The notes beneath the pieces are model-generated. The model saw nothing but the letters and a program-made list of their open reading frames with translations. It was not told where the DNA came from and did no database searches. From Ohtaekwangia sp. (GTDB taxonomy: Bacteria > Bacteroidota > Bacteroidia > Cytophagales > Cyclobacteriaceae), in the NCBI GenBank assembly GCA_021155195.1, contig JAJNPV010000017.1, forward strand, positions 248,001 to 312,000: a DNA stretch of 64,000 nt. Reading direction: 5' to 3'. The translations under genes and the position numbers were made by a program. Shown here one piece after another: positions 23,212-32,424 of the stretch. The first letter of the stretch is position 1; each line of letters starts with the position of its first letter.

Positions 23212-24306
23212 ATGACACAGGACTTTCTACCCATCAACGGAACTGACCATATTGAATTTTATGTAGGAAATGCAAAGCAAGCTTCCTTATATTATCAGCA
23301 CTGCTTAGGGTTTGAATTGATTGCCTATGCCGGACCAGAAACTGGTTTAAAGGATCGATGTTCCTATGTACTGAAGCAGGATAAAATAAGATTTGTTTTA
23401 ACTACCAGTTTGCAACCAGATTCTATTATTTCAGATCATGTCAAAAAGCATGGTGATGGTGTAAAGGTACTTGCGCTTTGGGTTGATGATGCCACTAAAT
23501 CTTTTCATGAGACAACTTCGCGTGGAGCCCAACCCGTTGATGAACCGAGAAAAATCAAAGATGAATTTGGTGAGATTACAATGGCCTCTATCCAAACCTA
23601 TGGAGAAACGATACATACCTTTGTAGAGCGTAAGAATTATAAGGGCGTATTTATGCCAGGTTTTGTTTCTGTAAAAAGTAATGTGCAGGTAAATCCCATC
23701 GGATTAAAATACATCGATCATTGTGTGGGGAATGTAGAGCTCGGTCAAATGAATCGGTGGGTTAATTTTTACGAAACCGTGATGGGATTTAAGCTTTTAA
23801 TCACATTCGATGATAAAGATATTTCAACTGAATACAGTGCATTGATGTCGAAAGTTGTTTCGAATGGCAACGGATACATCAAGTTTCCAATTAACGAACC
23901 AGCAGCAGGTAAAAAGAAGTCACAAATAGAAGAGTACTTAGATTTCTATCATAGTGCCGGTGTTCAACATATTGCCATTGCTACTGACGATATTATTTTT
24001 ACGGTAGGAGAACTTCGTAAACGCGGTGTTGAATTCCTTCGCGTACCAGACACCTATTATGACGATGTACTTGATCGTGTAGGTCACATTAATGAAGATC
24101 TTCAGGCTTTAAAAAAACTAAATATCCTTATTGATCGTGATGAAGAGGGTTACCTCCTTCAGATTTTTACCAAACCAATTCAAGATCGCCCTACCCTCTT
24201 CTTTGAAATCATAGAACGAAATGGTGCCAAGTCTTTTGGTAAGGGGAACTTTAAAGCACTCTTCGAAGCCATAGAATTGGAACAGGGCTTACGCGGCAAC
24301 CTATAA
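23212..24306 (+). CDS. hppD: 4-Hydroxyphenylpyruvate dioxygenase
   Basis: The 364-residue enzyme converts 4-hydroxyphenylpyruvate to homogentisate in tyrosine breakdown. It has two vicinal-oxygen-chelate modules: an N-terminal one (about 8-135, starting GTDHIEFYVGNAKQA) and a catalytic C-terminal one starting KYIDHCVGNVELG. The three iron ligands can be placed at His170 (DHCVGN), His253 (VQHIAIAT) and Glu332 (FFEIIERNG). The C-terminal GKGNFKALFEAIE segment is the lid typical of HPPD. 27 bases separate it from the phosphohexomutase, which may share its transcript. Another aromatic amino-acid catabolic gene (tryptophan dioxygenase) lies 6 kb away. Confidence 0.93.
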   Translation: MTQDFLPINGTDHIEFYVGNAKQASLYYQHCLGFELIAYAGPETGLKDRCSYVLKQDKIRFVLTTSLQPDSIISDHVKKHGDGVKVLALWVDDATKSFHETTSRGAQPVDEPRKIKDEFGEITMASIQTYGETIHTFVERKNYKGVFMPGFVSVKSNVQVNPIGLKYIDHCVGNVELGQMNRWVNFYETVMGFKLLITFDDKDISTEYSALMSKVVSNGNGYIKFPINEPAAGKKKSQIEEYLDFYHSAGVQHIAIATDDIIFTVGELRKRGVEFLRVPDTYYDDVLDRVGHINEDLQALKKLNILIDRDEEGYLLQIFTKPIQDRPTLFFEIIERNGAKSFGKGNFKALFEAIELEQGLRGNL

Positions 24307-24333
24307 TAACATTAACCTTATTTAATATTACTG

Positions 24334-26064
24334 ATGGATTTACTTGCGCAATCAATAGCCAGAGCTAACACATGGCTTAACAGTCCGGTTGTTGATACTG
24401 ATTCGAAAGATTCAATTAAAAAATTACTGGCAGACGCTAACCCTAAACAACTAATCGACAGTTTTTACAAAGAATTAGAATTTGGAACTGGTGGCTTGCG
24501 AGGAATTATGGGTGTAGGCTCAAACTGTATGAATAAATATACGTTGGGTGCTGCCACGCAAGGCCTTGCTAATTATTTAAAGAAATCCCTTCCCGGTAAG
24601 GAAATTAAAGTGGCTATTGCCTACGATTGCCGAAACAACAGCGCATTGTTCGCTCAAGTTACTGCCGATGTTTTCTCTGCCAACGGAATTTTTGTTTACT
24701 TATTCCCTGAACTAAGGCCCACCCCACTGCTATCCTTTGCCATTCGCCATCTTCAATGCGATTCTGGAGTTGTGATCACTGCTTCACATAATCCTAAAGA
24801 ATATAATGGCTACAAAGCCTATTGGTCGGATGGTGCGCAACTCGTTCCACCCCATGATAAAAATGTGATTGATGAGGTTAACGCCATCGGTGGATACGAA
24901 AATATTAACTTCCAGAGTGACGCTTCTAAAATTAGCAGAATCAGTAAAGAAGTAGAAGAAGCCTACTATAACAATGTAAATCGTTTAATTCCCGCCAAGG
25001 AGAGCATCAAACGACAGCATGAAATTCCTCTCGTGTATTCTAGTCTACATGGAGCTGGTATTACTATGGTGCCGGAATGTCTATCGAAGTTAGGATTTAC
25101 TAATCTGATTCTTGTAAATGAACAATCCGAACCAGACGGCAATTTTCCAACCGTTCAATCTCCCAATCCAGAGGAACAATCGGCTATGGAATTAGCGCTT
25201 AAAAAAGCAAAAGAAGTAAATGCCGAATTGGTGATGGCCACAGATCCAGACACTGACAGAGTTGGTATTGGTATTAAGGATAAATCAGGTAACTATTTTT
25301 TACTAAACGGAAATCAAGCCTTTAGTTTAATGATGTGGTTCATCATGAAAAATTTAAGTGATGAAGAAAAGAAAAATGGATACATCGCAAAAACAATCGT
25401 AACAACAGAATTGGTTGATACCATTGCATCCAAAATGGGCATTGAATGTTTTAACACCCTTACTGGATTCAAATACATTGCGGAACTCATGGGTAAAATG
25501 GAGGGCAAGAAAACGTTTGTTGCTGCAGGTGAAGAAAGTTACGGCTACATGGTGGGCGATTTTGTTCGTGATAAAGATGCAGTTTCTGCATGTGCATTCT
25601 TTGCTGCTCTGGCAGCTTCAGCTAAAGATGAAGGCCACACCCTGTATGACTGGTTGGTTCAAATGTATGTCGACTTTGGTTTTTATAAAGAAGGACTAGT
25701 GAATCTGGTAAGAAAAGGAGCTGAAGGCGAACAGGAAATAAAGAAGATGATGGAGAAGTTTAGAAACTCACCTCCTACTCAAATAGCAGGAAAGGAAATT
25801 GTTCGCATCCTTGACTATAAAACAAGTGTTGAGAAAAATGTACTTACAAAATCTGATTCTACTATTACTTTACCTAAATCCGATGTGATTCAGTTTTACC
25901 TGGAGGATGGAACTAAGATTTCCGTTCGACCTTCAGGGACAGAGCCAAAGATTAAGTTCTATATAAGTGTACATACACAACTTAAATCGGCTAAAGAATT
26001 TGATTCGGTTGATAATGAGTTAACACACAAAATTAAAGAGCTTGAACGGGCCATAATTGAATAA
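24334..26064 (+). CDS. Phosphoglucomutase/phosphomannomutase family protein
   Basis: The 576-residue protein is an alpha-D-phosphohexomutase. The active-site serine loop is TASHNPKEYNGYK near residue 150, the metal loop DPDTDRVGIG near 305, the sugar loop GEESYGYM near 400, and the phosphate-binding loop RPSGTEPKIKFYI near the C-terminus. Length and N-terminus (FGTGGLRGIMGVG) fit the PgcA-like phosphoglucomutase group of Bacteroidota rather than GlmM or ManB. It should interconvert glucose-1-phosphate and glucose-6-phosphate, feeding nucleotide-sugar and storage pathways. Substrate range cannot be settled from sequence. Confidence 0.9.
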   Translation: MDLLAQSIARANTWLNSPVVDTDSKDSIKKLLADANPKQLIDSFYKELEFGTGGLRGIMGVGSNCMNKYTLGAATQGLANYLKKSLPGKEIKVAIAYDCRNNSALFAQVTADVFSANGIFVYLFPELRPTPLLSFAIRHLQCDSGVVITASHNPKEYNGYKAYWSDGAQLVPPHDKNVIDEVNAIGGYENINFQSDASKISRISKEVEEAYYNNVNRLIPAKESIKRQHEIPLVYSSLHGAGITMVPECLSKLGFTNLILVNEQSEPDGNFPTVQSPNPEEQSAMELALKKAKEVNAELVMATDPDTDRVGIGIKDKSGNYFLLNGNQAFSLMMWFIMKNLSDEEKKNGYIAKTIVTTELVDTIASKMGIECFNTLTGFKYIAELMGKMEGKKTFVAAGEESYGYMVGDFVRDKDAVSACAFFAALAASAKDEGHTLYDWLVQMYVDFGFYKEGLVNLVRKGAEGEQEIKKMMEKFRNSPPTQIAGKEIVRILDYKTSVEKNVLTKSDSTITLPKSDVIQFYLEDGTKISVRPSGTEPKIKFYISVHTQLKSAKEFDSVDNELTHKIKELERAIIE

Positions 26065-26093
26065 ATCGATCTCTTAAAAACCTACAAAATATT

Positions 26094-26101
26094 TACCTTT
26101 G
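26094..26101 (+). promoter_or_regulatory. Putative -7 element for mtaB
   Basis: TACCTTTG fits TAnnTTTG and ends 11 bases before the mtaB ATG, so the transcript leader would be only a few bases long. The identical octamer is used (minus strand) before the DUF1573 gene. Confidence 0.42.
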
Positions 26102-26112
26102 CAGCAAAGTTT

Positions 26113-27438
26113 ATGAAGAAAGTAGCATTCTATACGCTGGGCTGTAAACTCAATTACTCTGAAACCTCCACCATTTCAAGAAAATTTGAGGAGAAGGGGT
26201 ACCTAAAAGTTGACTTTACAGATCAGCCCGACATCTTTATTATTAACACCTGCTCAGTCACTGAAAATGCTGATAAGAAATGTCGGAAGATTGTTAGAGA
26301 AGCGAGAGGAATTTCTCCAGATGCCTACGTTGCAATTATTGGTTGCTATGCCCAACTTAAACCTAAAGAAATTTCAGAAATTCCGGGTGTTGATGCCGTG
26401 TTGGGTGCTGCTGAAAAATTTCAACTCGTTGAATTGTTAGATGGGTTTGTTCGCCCTGCACAACCAACTGTTTTCGCTTCTGATATTAAAGAAGTTGATA
26501 CTTTTAATACTTCCTTCTCAATACATGATCGCACTCGCACTTTTTTAAAAGTTCAAGACGGTTGTGATTACTCATGCTCATTTTGCACAATACCCCTTGC
26601 GCGCGGCTCAAGCCGAAGTGATAGTATTGTTAATTTAGTAAAGTATGCAAATGAGATAGCTGCAACTGGTGTAAAGGAAATTGTTCTCACGGGGGTTAAT
26701 ACCGGAGATTTTGGATTGCGAAATGGAGTCCGGGAAGAACGGTTTATTGATCTGATCAAGGAACTAGATGACATTGAAAACATTGAGCGATTTAGGATTT
26801 CATCGATTGAACCTAACTTACTTACTGATGAGATCATTGAGTTTGTGAGTCGGTCAAAACGGTTTGTTCCTCATTTTCATATTCCTTTACAATCAGGATC
26901 TAATGCAATCTTGAAACAAATGCGCAGAAGGTATCAGCGCGAGCTATATGCAAGTCGTGTTGATAAAATCAAATCGTTGATGCCAGATTGTTGCATTGGG
27001 GTAGACGTGATTGTTGGATTCCCAGGTGAGACTAATGAGCATTTTCTAGAAACCTATCAATTCTTAAATGAGTTAGACGTTTCTTACCTGCACGTATTTA
27101 CTTATTCCGAACGGGAGAATACATTGGCCGCAACGCTACCTGATTCGATACCCATGAAAATCAGAAATGAACGGTCGCGCATGATTCATATCCTATCCGA
27201 TAAAAAGCGCAGAGCATTCTACGAAAACAATCTCAACAAATCTTTCACTGTTTTATTTGAAAATGACGTTGAAGAAGGTTTGATGCATGGATTTACCGAA
27301 AACTATATTCGGGTGGCAGCTAAATACGATCCATTGTTAATTAATGAGACCAAATTAGTCACGTTAACTTCAATCAATCAAAAAGGCAACGTTGAGGTGG
27401 AAGAATTAGTTGATGCACAATTGACATTGCACAATTAA
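26113..27438 (+). CDS. mtaB: tRNA t6A37 methylthiotransferase
   Basis: The 441-residue radical-SAM enzyme adds a methylthio group to N6-threonylcarbamoyladenosine 37 of tRNA. The N-terminal MTTase domain binds one cluster with Cys11 (LGCKLN), the cysteine of NTCSVTENADKKC, and GCYAQ. The radical-SAM domain has CDYSCSFCTIPLARG, with the CxxxCxxC triad. A C-terminal TRAM-like segment is present. The TLGCKLNYSET start and LARGSSRS following the cluster favour MtaB over MiaB or RimO. Its end converges on the LolD gene 13 bases away. Confidence 0.9.
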   Translation: MKKVAFYTLGCKLNYSETSTISRKFEEKGYLKVDFTDQPDIFIINTCSVTENADKKCRKIVREARGISPDAYVAIIGCYAQLKPKEISEIPGVDAVLGAAEKFQLVELLDGFVRPAQPTVFASDIKEVDTFNTSFSIHDRTRTFLKVQDGCDYSCSFCTIPLARGSSRSDSIVNLVKYANEIAATGVKEIVLTGVNTGDFGLRNGVREERFIDLIKELDDIENIERFRISSIEPNLLTDEIIEFVSRSKRFVPHFHIPLQSGSNAILKQMRRRYQRELYASRVDKIKSLMPDCCIGVDVIVGFPGETNEHFLETYQFLNELDVSYLHVFTYSERENTLAATLPDSIPMKIRNERSRMIHILSDKKRRAFYENNLNKSFTVLFENDVEEGLMHGFTENYIRVAAKYDPLLINETKLVTLTSINQKGNVEVEELVDAQLTLHN

Positions 27439-27451
27439 TTGATCAGTCTAA

Positions 27452-28105
27452 TTACACCACCATTCTGCCATCTTTAATTTCTAGCTTTCGATCAGTCATA
27501 GCCGCAAACTCCTGATTGTGGGTAACGATCACAAAAGTTTGTCCAAAATCAGTTCGAAGTTTGAAAAACAGCTCGTGTAAATCCTTAGCATTATTTGAAT
27601 CCAGGTTTCCACTTGGTTCATCAGCAAAAATCAAAACAGGATCATTTATTAAAGCACGAGCCACGGCCACGCGCTGCTGCTCTCCGCCCGAAAGCTCTGA
27701 AGGTTTATGTTGAGCTCTGTCTTTTAGACCGAGGGTAGTCAGTAACTCAAAGGCTCTAGCTTTTAACTTGCTTTCATTTGTTCGAGCAATGAATCCCGGG
27801 ATCATCACATTTTCCAGAGCCGAAAACTCGGGAAGCAGGTTATGAAACTGAAATACAAAGCCTAAATTCTTATTCCTAAAATCAGCTAAATCTCTTGAAT
27901 TTTGAGAGAATATGTCCTTTCCGTTGAGATTAACCTTACCACTATCAGGTTTGTCGAGGGTGCCCAAAATATGAAGTAACGTACTTTTTCCAGCACCCGA
28001 TGCACCAACAATGGAGACGACCTCCCCTTTGCCAATTTCTATATCAACACCTTTTAACACTTGAAGCGCACGATACGCTTTTGTTAACCCTTCTGCTCTT
28101 AACAT
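27452..28105 (-). CDS. lolD: ABC transporter ATP-binding protein, LolD type
   Basis: The 217-residue ATPase carries Walker A GASGAGKST, Q-loop FVFQFHNLLPEFSALENVMIP, signature LSGGEQQRVAVARAL, Walker B VLIFADEPSG, D-loop NLDS and the switch histidine in IVTHN. This is the MacB/LolD subfamily, which powers lipoprotein release or similar mechanotransmission at the inner membrane. No permease gene is next to it, so its partner must be encoded elsewhere. It is flanked by mtaB (convergent) and sucC (divergent). Confidence 0.85.
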   Translation of the reverse strand: MLRAEGLTKAYRALQVLKGVDIEIGKGEVVSIVGASGAGKSTLLHILGTLDKPDSGKVNLNGKDIFSQNSRDLADFRNKNLGFVFQFHNLLPEFSALENVMIPGFIARTNESKLKARAFELLTTLGLKDRAQHKPSELSGGEQQRVAVARALINDPVLIFADEPSGNLDSNNAKDLHELFFKLRTDFGQTFVIVTHNQEFAAMTDRKLEIKDGRMVV

Positions 28106-28170
28106 GAGTATTTATTAAATTCTTGAATTAAAGGTTTAAAAAAAGTAGCTTGCTTCCAAAATTAATATCT

Positions 28171-29382
28171 ATGAACATCCACGAATATCAGGCTAAAGAC
28201 ATTCTTAAAAAATTTGGAGTTGCTGTGCAACGTGGCATCGTTGCCGATACTCCTGATAAAGCAGTTGCTGCTGCAAAGGAAATCGGAGTTGAAACAGGTT
28301 CAAAGTGGTTCGTGGTAAAATCTCAAATCCATGCAGGTGGTCGTGGAAAAGGAACTGTTAAAGAAACAGGCTCCAAGGGTGTTGTACTCGCCAAAAGTTT
28401 TGATGAAGTTTTTGAAAAATCTAAGGCTATACTAGGCGGAACGCTAGTTACTATTCAGACGGGTGCTGCCGGTAAAAAGGTTAATAAAGTCCTGATTGCT
28501 GAGGATGTTTATTACCCAGGCGAACACGAGCCAAAGGAATACTACATGAGTATCTTGCTTGATCGCGCTACCAGTAAACCTGTGATCATGGCTTCAACCG
28601 AAGGTGGCGTTAACATTGAAGAAGTTGCTGAAACTCATCCTGAAAAAATTGTTAAAGAATGGATCGACCCTACTATTGGATTGCAACCCTTCCAAGCCCG
28701 TAAGATAGCATTTGCATTGGGGCTTGAGGGCAATGCTTTTAAAGAGATGGTAAAGTTTGTAAACTCTCTTTATACAGCTTACATTGGTTTGGATGCCTCC
28801 ATGTTTGAAATAAATCCTGTGCTTAAAACTTCTGATAATAAAATCCTTGCTGTGGATGGCAAAGTAAACCTAGATGACAATGCTTTGTATCGCCATAAGG
28901 ATTTAGAAGAATTAAGAGACATATCAGAGGAAGACCCTCTCGAAGTAGAAGCAGGTAAATCTGGCTTAAACTATGTGAAGTTAGATGGAAACGTTGGTTG
29001 CATGGTAAATGGAGCCGGCCTTGCCATGGCTACCATGGATATTATTAAGCTCTCGGGTGGTGAGCCCGCAAATTTCCTGGATGTGGGTGGTGGTGCTAAT
29101 GCGGAGACTGTTGAAGCTGGATTTAGAATTATCCTGAAAGATCCTAACGTAAAGGCAATTCTAATCAATATTTTTGGTGGCATTGTTCGTTGCGACCGGG
29201 TGGCGAGTGGAGTTGTTGAAGCCTACAAAAAGGTAGGAAATATTCCAGTACCGATTATTGTTCGACTCCAAGGGACAAATGCCGAAGAAGGAGCCAAAAT
29301 CATCCAGGAATCAGGATTAAAGGTGTTTTCAGCTATTCTTTTAAAAGATGCAGCTCAGAAAATAACTGATGTGTTGTCATAG
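28171..29382 (+). CDS. sucC: Succinyl-CoA ligase (ADP-forming) beta subunit
   Basis: The 403-residue protein is the ATP-grasp beta subunit of succinyl-CoA synthetase: MNIHEYQAKDILKKFGV start, VVKSQIHAGGRGKG nucleotide-binding loop, EINPVL metal-binding segment, and the C-terminal NFLDVGGGANAETV and INIFGGIVRCDRVA phosphate-binding parts. It makes ATP from succinyl-CoA in the TCA cycle together with SucD, which is not in this window, so the two subunits are unlinked as often in Bacteroidota. ATG 28171 is chosen because it starts the conserved N-terminus; the frame is open 21 bases further up. Confidence 0.95.
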   Translation: MNIHEYQAKDILKKFGVAVQRGIVADTPDKAVAAAKEIGVETGSKWFVVKSQIHAGGRGKGTVKETGSKGVVLAKSFDEVFEKSKAILGGTLVTIQTGAAGKKVNKVLIAEDVYYPGEHEPKEYYMSILLDRATSKPVIMASTEGGVNIEEVAETHPEKIVKEWIDPTIGLQPFQARKIAFALGLEGNAFKEMVKFVNSLYTAYIGLDASMFEINPVLKTSDNKILAVDGKVNLDDNALYRHKDLEELRDISEEDPLEVEAGKSGLNYVKLDGNVGCMVNGAGLAMATMDIIKLSGGEPANFLDVGGGANAETVEAGFRIILKDPNVKAILINIFGGIVRCDRVASGVVEAYKKVGNIPVPIIVRLQGTNAEEGAKIIQESGLKVFSAILLKDAAQKITDVLS

Positions 29383-29431
29383 GTTGGGTTAGTTACTTGA
29401 AAATGCCTAAATTAGTGGTTTAAAGGTACCT

Positions 29432-30310
29432 ATGAGGAATTTAATTGTCTTGGCATTACTCATACTTGTTGCTCAAGTCTCCATTGCACAAAGTTTTTAT
29501 GCGATCAGGAAGGATCGATCAGCAATTTTAGTAGTAGGAACAGGAACGTCTACCTATTTTGGGGAATTGGCTAATCCTGGTGACTATATTGACGCAAAAC
29601 CTAATATCAATGCAGGATTACAATATTATTTTACTCCCAGAATAAGTGCTCGTGCCGAAATTACTTGGTTTACTTTAGAGGGTGATGACTCAAAGGCAGA
29701 TGATGGAAGTCGTAAAAAAAGGAATCTATCCTTTAAATCTAACAATGTGGAAGTTGGATTTACCGGTGCTTTTAATCTATTACCTAACGGAAATCGTTAC
29801 TATAGAAGACCTTACTTCAATGTTTACGGTTTTGGAGGAGTTGGATTTATCTACTTTAATCCTAAAGCTGAATATCAGGGTAAAAAATATGCTTTGCAGC
29901 CTTTAAATACAGAAGGAGCCGACTATAGTCGAATTGCCTTGGTAATTCCATTTGGATTAGGCGCGAGGTTAAAAGCCGGTCCTAATTTTAATATTGCTCT
30001 TGAAGGTGGCTACAGAAAAACTTTCACTGACTATTTGGATGATGTAAGCACAGTTCATCTTGGATCTGCTCCTTTTTCTGATCCAATTGCATTTGCATTA
30101 TCAGATAGGAGACCTGAGCTCGGCTTGACGGCCGCACCTGCAGGTACACAACGTGGTAATCCAAGTGGCGAGGACGGTTATTTTTTACTTAATTTGAAAG
30201 TGGAATATTACCTTCCATGGGATTTTGGTGGAAACGGTAGCGGAAGAACATACAGCAAAAAAAGAAGTGCCTTTTATAGATACAATAAAAGAGGAGGTTT
30301 TAGGAGGTAG
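29432..30310 (+). CDS. Outer-membrane beta-barrel protein (DUF6089-like)
   Basis: The 292-residue protein has a signal peptide (RNLIVLALLILVAQVSIAQ) and then alternating amphipathic strands of an 8-10 stranded barrel: GTGTSTYFGELANPGDYI, NAGLQYYFTPRISARAEITWF, VEVGFTGAFNLLP, YFNVYGFGGVGFIYFNPKAEY, and the EGGYRKTFTDYLDDVS signature typical of DUF6089 family proteins. It should sit in the outer membrane; a transport or structural role is unknown. The C-terminus is basic and glycine-rich (YNKRGGFRR), not the usual final aromatic strand. It ends two bases from the convergent dehydratase gene. Confidence 0.8.
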   Translation: MRNLIVLALLILVAQVSIAQSFYAIRKDRSAILVVGTGTSTYFGELANPGDYIDAKPNINAGLQYYFTPRISARAEITWFTLEGDDSKADDGSRKKRNLSFKSNNVEVGFTGAFNLLPNGNRYYRRPYFNVYGFGGVGFIYFNPKAEYQGKKYALQPLNTEGADYSRIALVIPFGLGARLKAGPNFNIALEGGYRKTFTDYLDDVSTVHLGSAPFSDPIAFALSDRRPELGLTAAPAGTQRGNPSGEDGYFLLNLKVEYYLPWDFGGNGSGRTYSKKRSAFYRYNKRGGFRR

Positions 30311-30312
30311 CC

Positions 30313-32220
30313 TCACACAGTGCCCTTATCTAATATTTCATATCTAGAATAATTACTTCTAAATTCAGGAATTAATTCTTTCATCAAGGCAACCATTTTT
30401 AACTCATTTTTATCATTTACCAAATCAAAAAATAATTCAATGTATTTATTAATTTCTTCATAAGAATAAGCCTCTACCTTGCCTATTAAAATCTTATGAT
30501 GATGTGTCGGTATTGTATCTTCAGATTGATTTAGTAGTTCCTCATAAAGTTTTTCACCTTCTCTCAAACCAGAAAAAACGATTTCAATATCCTTACCAGG
30601 CTGCATTCCAGATAAAAGAATCATCTTGCGAGCCAGATCAACAATCTTAATAGGCTTTCCCATGTCAAAAACAAACACCTCTCCGCCCTTTCCCATAGTT
30701 CCCGCCTCTAAAACCAATTGACAAGCTTCTGGTATTGTCATAAAAAACCGGGTCACCTCTGGATGAGTAACCGTCACAGGTCCACCGCTTGATATTTGGC
30801 TTTTGAATAATGGTATTACAGAACCATTAGACCCCAACACGTTACCAAAACGAGTGGTTACAAAGGCTGTTGTATACTTTCCTTCGTCTTGGAGTTTTTT
30901 ATTCAATGCTTGCACATAAACTTCTGCGATACGTTTAGAGCAACCCATGACATTTGTTGGATTTACTGCCTTATCAGTTGAAATCATGACAAACTTCCTC
31001 ACCTTATGTTTGATTGCCAAGTCTGCTAAATTTTTTGTGCCGAGAATATTGCAATGAATAGCTTCACTTGGGTTTCCTTCCATTAAGGGAACATGTTTAT
31101 AGGCTGCAGCATGATAAATGATTTCAGGCCTATTTTCTTCAAAAATGGAAGATATCCTTTGAATATTAGTAATATCCGCCAAATAAGGTATTACTCTAAT
31201 ACTGGATCTTCCCTTTATTTCACGTTCAATCTCATACAAAGGTGATTCCGCCTGATCTATCAAAATTATTCTCTCTGGTGAGTAAGACGCAACCTGACGT
31301 ACTAATTCACTTCCTATCGACCCTGCGGCACCGGTAATACACACTCGTTTACCCTTGATATCATTTATTATGTTCGGGTTATTAAGTTGAATTGCCTCCC
31401 TTCCTAACAGCTCTTCAATATTTATTTCTCTAATCTGGCTAATGCTCAATTCACCACCAACCCATTTTTCAACTGGGGGTACTGTCCTAACTTTTACTTT
31501 ATTCCTTAAGCAGGCATCTACTAATTCATTCTTTCGCTCTAAAGAGATATCCCTAACCGTTATAATTAATTCATCAATGTTGAGTTCATCAAAATAATGA
31601 TCCAAATTATCCTTTCGTGCATCATAAATTTTAGTGCCGTCTACTACCTTGCCAATTTTATTAGCATTATCTTCCATAAATCCAACTATCTGCATGCGAG
31701 GAGTTGAGTCAATTACATGCCGTGTAATTATCCCAGTTTGTCCAGCACCAAAAATTAATACACGAGACTTTTTTATGATTGCATTCCTGTAGTATGTAAA
31801 AATATACTTGACTAATAACCTATAGTTAAATAGAAAAAGGAAAGAAGACAATAGACTAATAAAAACTACCGAGAGTGGAATAATGTACGAGCCACCTGTA
31901 ACCCTCGTTATTAAATTAATTGCAATGACCAATGCGACATTTAGGAGCAGCATAAAAAAAATACGCACCCCATCCTGCAATCCAGTATATCTAATAATTC
32001 CGCGATAACTGCCAGTTGCTATTATAGACAAAAAACCACAAGTTGTATAAATTAAAATTCCTTGTTGAAAATGATTATCCACTAAGTCAGAAACAGAAAA
32101 GTTGAACCTTAGTAGATAACCTGTTAAAGTCGAAAAAAGTATGAACGAACAGTCAATGAGTATAATGACCCAACGAGGAAGAATTTTTAGTCTTCGGAGC
32201 AATACCGGAAAACTTTTCAC
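30313..32220 (-). CDS. Membrane nucleotide-sugar 4,6-dehydratase (PglF/CapD type)
   Basis: The 635-residue protein has four N-terminal membrane helices (about 15-135), a Rossmann CoA-binding-like domain (VLIFGAGQTGIITRHVI), then a short-chain dehydratase domain with GAAGSIGSELVRQ, STDKAVNPTNVMGCSKR (Met in place of the usual catalytic Tyr, as in PglF/WbpM/FlaA1) and FGNVLGSNGSVIPLF. It should convert UDP-GlcNAc to UDP-4-keto-6-deoxy sugar at the inner membrane. Downstream steps are available in the window: a DegT aminotransferase (37547) and a PglD-like acetyltransferase (39653). It is the last gene of the leftward unit, 12 bases after the small exosortase-tail protein. Confidence 0.92.
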   Translation of the reverse strand: MKSFPVLLRRLKILPRWVIILIDCSFILFSTLTGYLLRFNFSVSDLVDNHFQQGILIYTTCGFLSIIATGSYRGIIRYTGLQDGVRIFFMLLLNVALVIAINLITRVTGGSYIIPLSVVFISLLSSFLFLFNYRLLVKYIFTYYRNAIIKKSRVLIFGAGQTGIITRHVIDSTPRMQIVGFMEDNANKIGKVVDGTKIYDARKDNLDHYFDELNIDELIITVRDISLERKNELVDACLRNKVKVRTVPPVEKWVGGELSISQIREINIEELLGREAIQLNNPNIINDIKGKRVCITGAAGSIGSELVRQVASYSPERIILIDQAESPLYEIEREIKGRSSIRVIPYLADITNIQRISSIFEENRPEIIYHAAAYKHVPLMEGNPSEAIHCNILGTKNLADLAIKHKVRKFVMISTDKAVNPTNVMGCSKRIAEVYVQALNKKLQDEGKYTTAFVTTRFGNVLGSNGSVIPLFKSQISSGGPVTVTHPEVTRFFMTIPEACQLVLEAGTMGKGGEVFVFDMGKPIKIVDLARKMILLSGMQPGKDIEIVFSGLREGEKLYEELLNQSEDTIPTHHHKILIGKVEAYSYEEINKYIELFFDLVNDKNELKMVALMKELIPEFRSNYSRYEILDKGTV

Positions 32221-32232
32221 TTGGTCATAAGA

Positions 32233-32424
32233 TTAATTCGATTTCTTTCTTGCAATCAGTTTTTTTATTCCTAAAATACTGCCCAATGCAATAAGTATTT
32301 CAATTCCAGATATTGGAACATCCGGATCTCCACCTGGATCGCCAGGCTGAGCATTTGCCACGAAAGCGATTAGCAGATTTATGCCAATAAATATTACGAT
32401 TCTATAGACTGGATTTAATCTCAT
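32233..32424 (-). CDS. Small PID-CTERM-like protein, putative exosortase substrate
   Basis: The 63-residue protein has a signal peptide (residues 1-25, ending FVANA), a Pro/Gly/Asp linker (QPGDPGGDPDV), the tripartite tail of an exosortase sorting signal (PISG at 37-40, hydrophobic IEILIALGSILGI at 41-53), and a basic end KKLIARKKSN. The pattern resembles Bacteroidota PID-CTERM tails (PIDGG..., helix, GxKK), with Ser instead of Asp. The mature part before the tail would be only about a dozen residues. Its ATG overlaps the stop of the giant T9SS protein (ATGA). XrtF is encoded 6.7 kb upstream in the same direction. Assignment is by pattern; processing is inference. Confidence 0.72.
   Translation of the reverse strand: MRLNPVYRIVIFIGINLLIAFVANAQPGDPGGDPDVPISGIEILIALGSILGIKKLIARKKSN

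Noticed and set aside
28146..28153. TAGCTTGC as a -7 element for sucC
   Set aside because: It misses the TTTG core; too weak to list.
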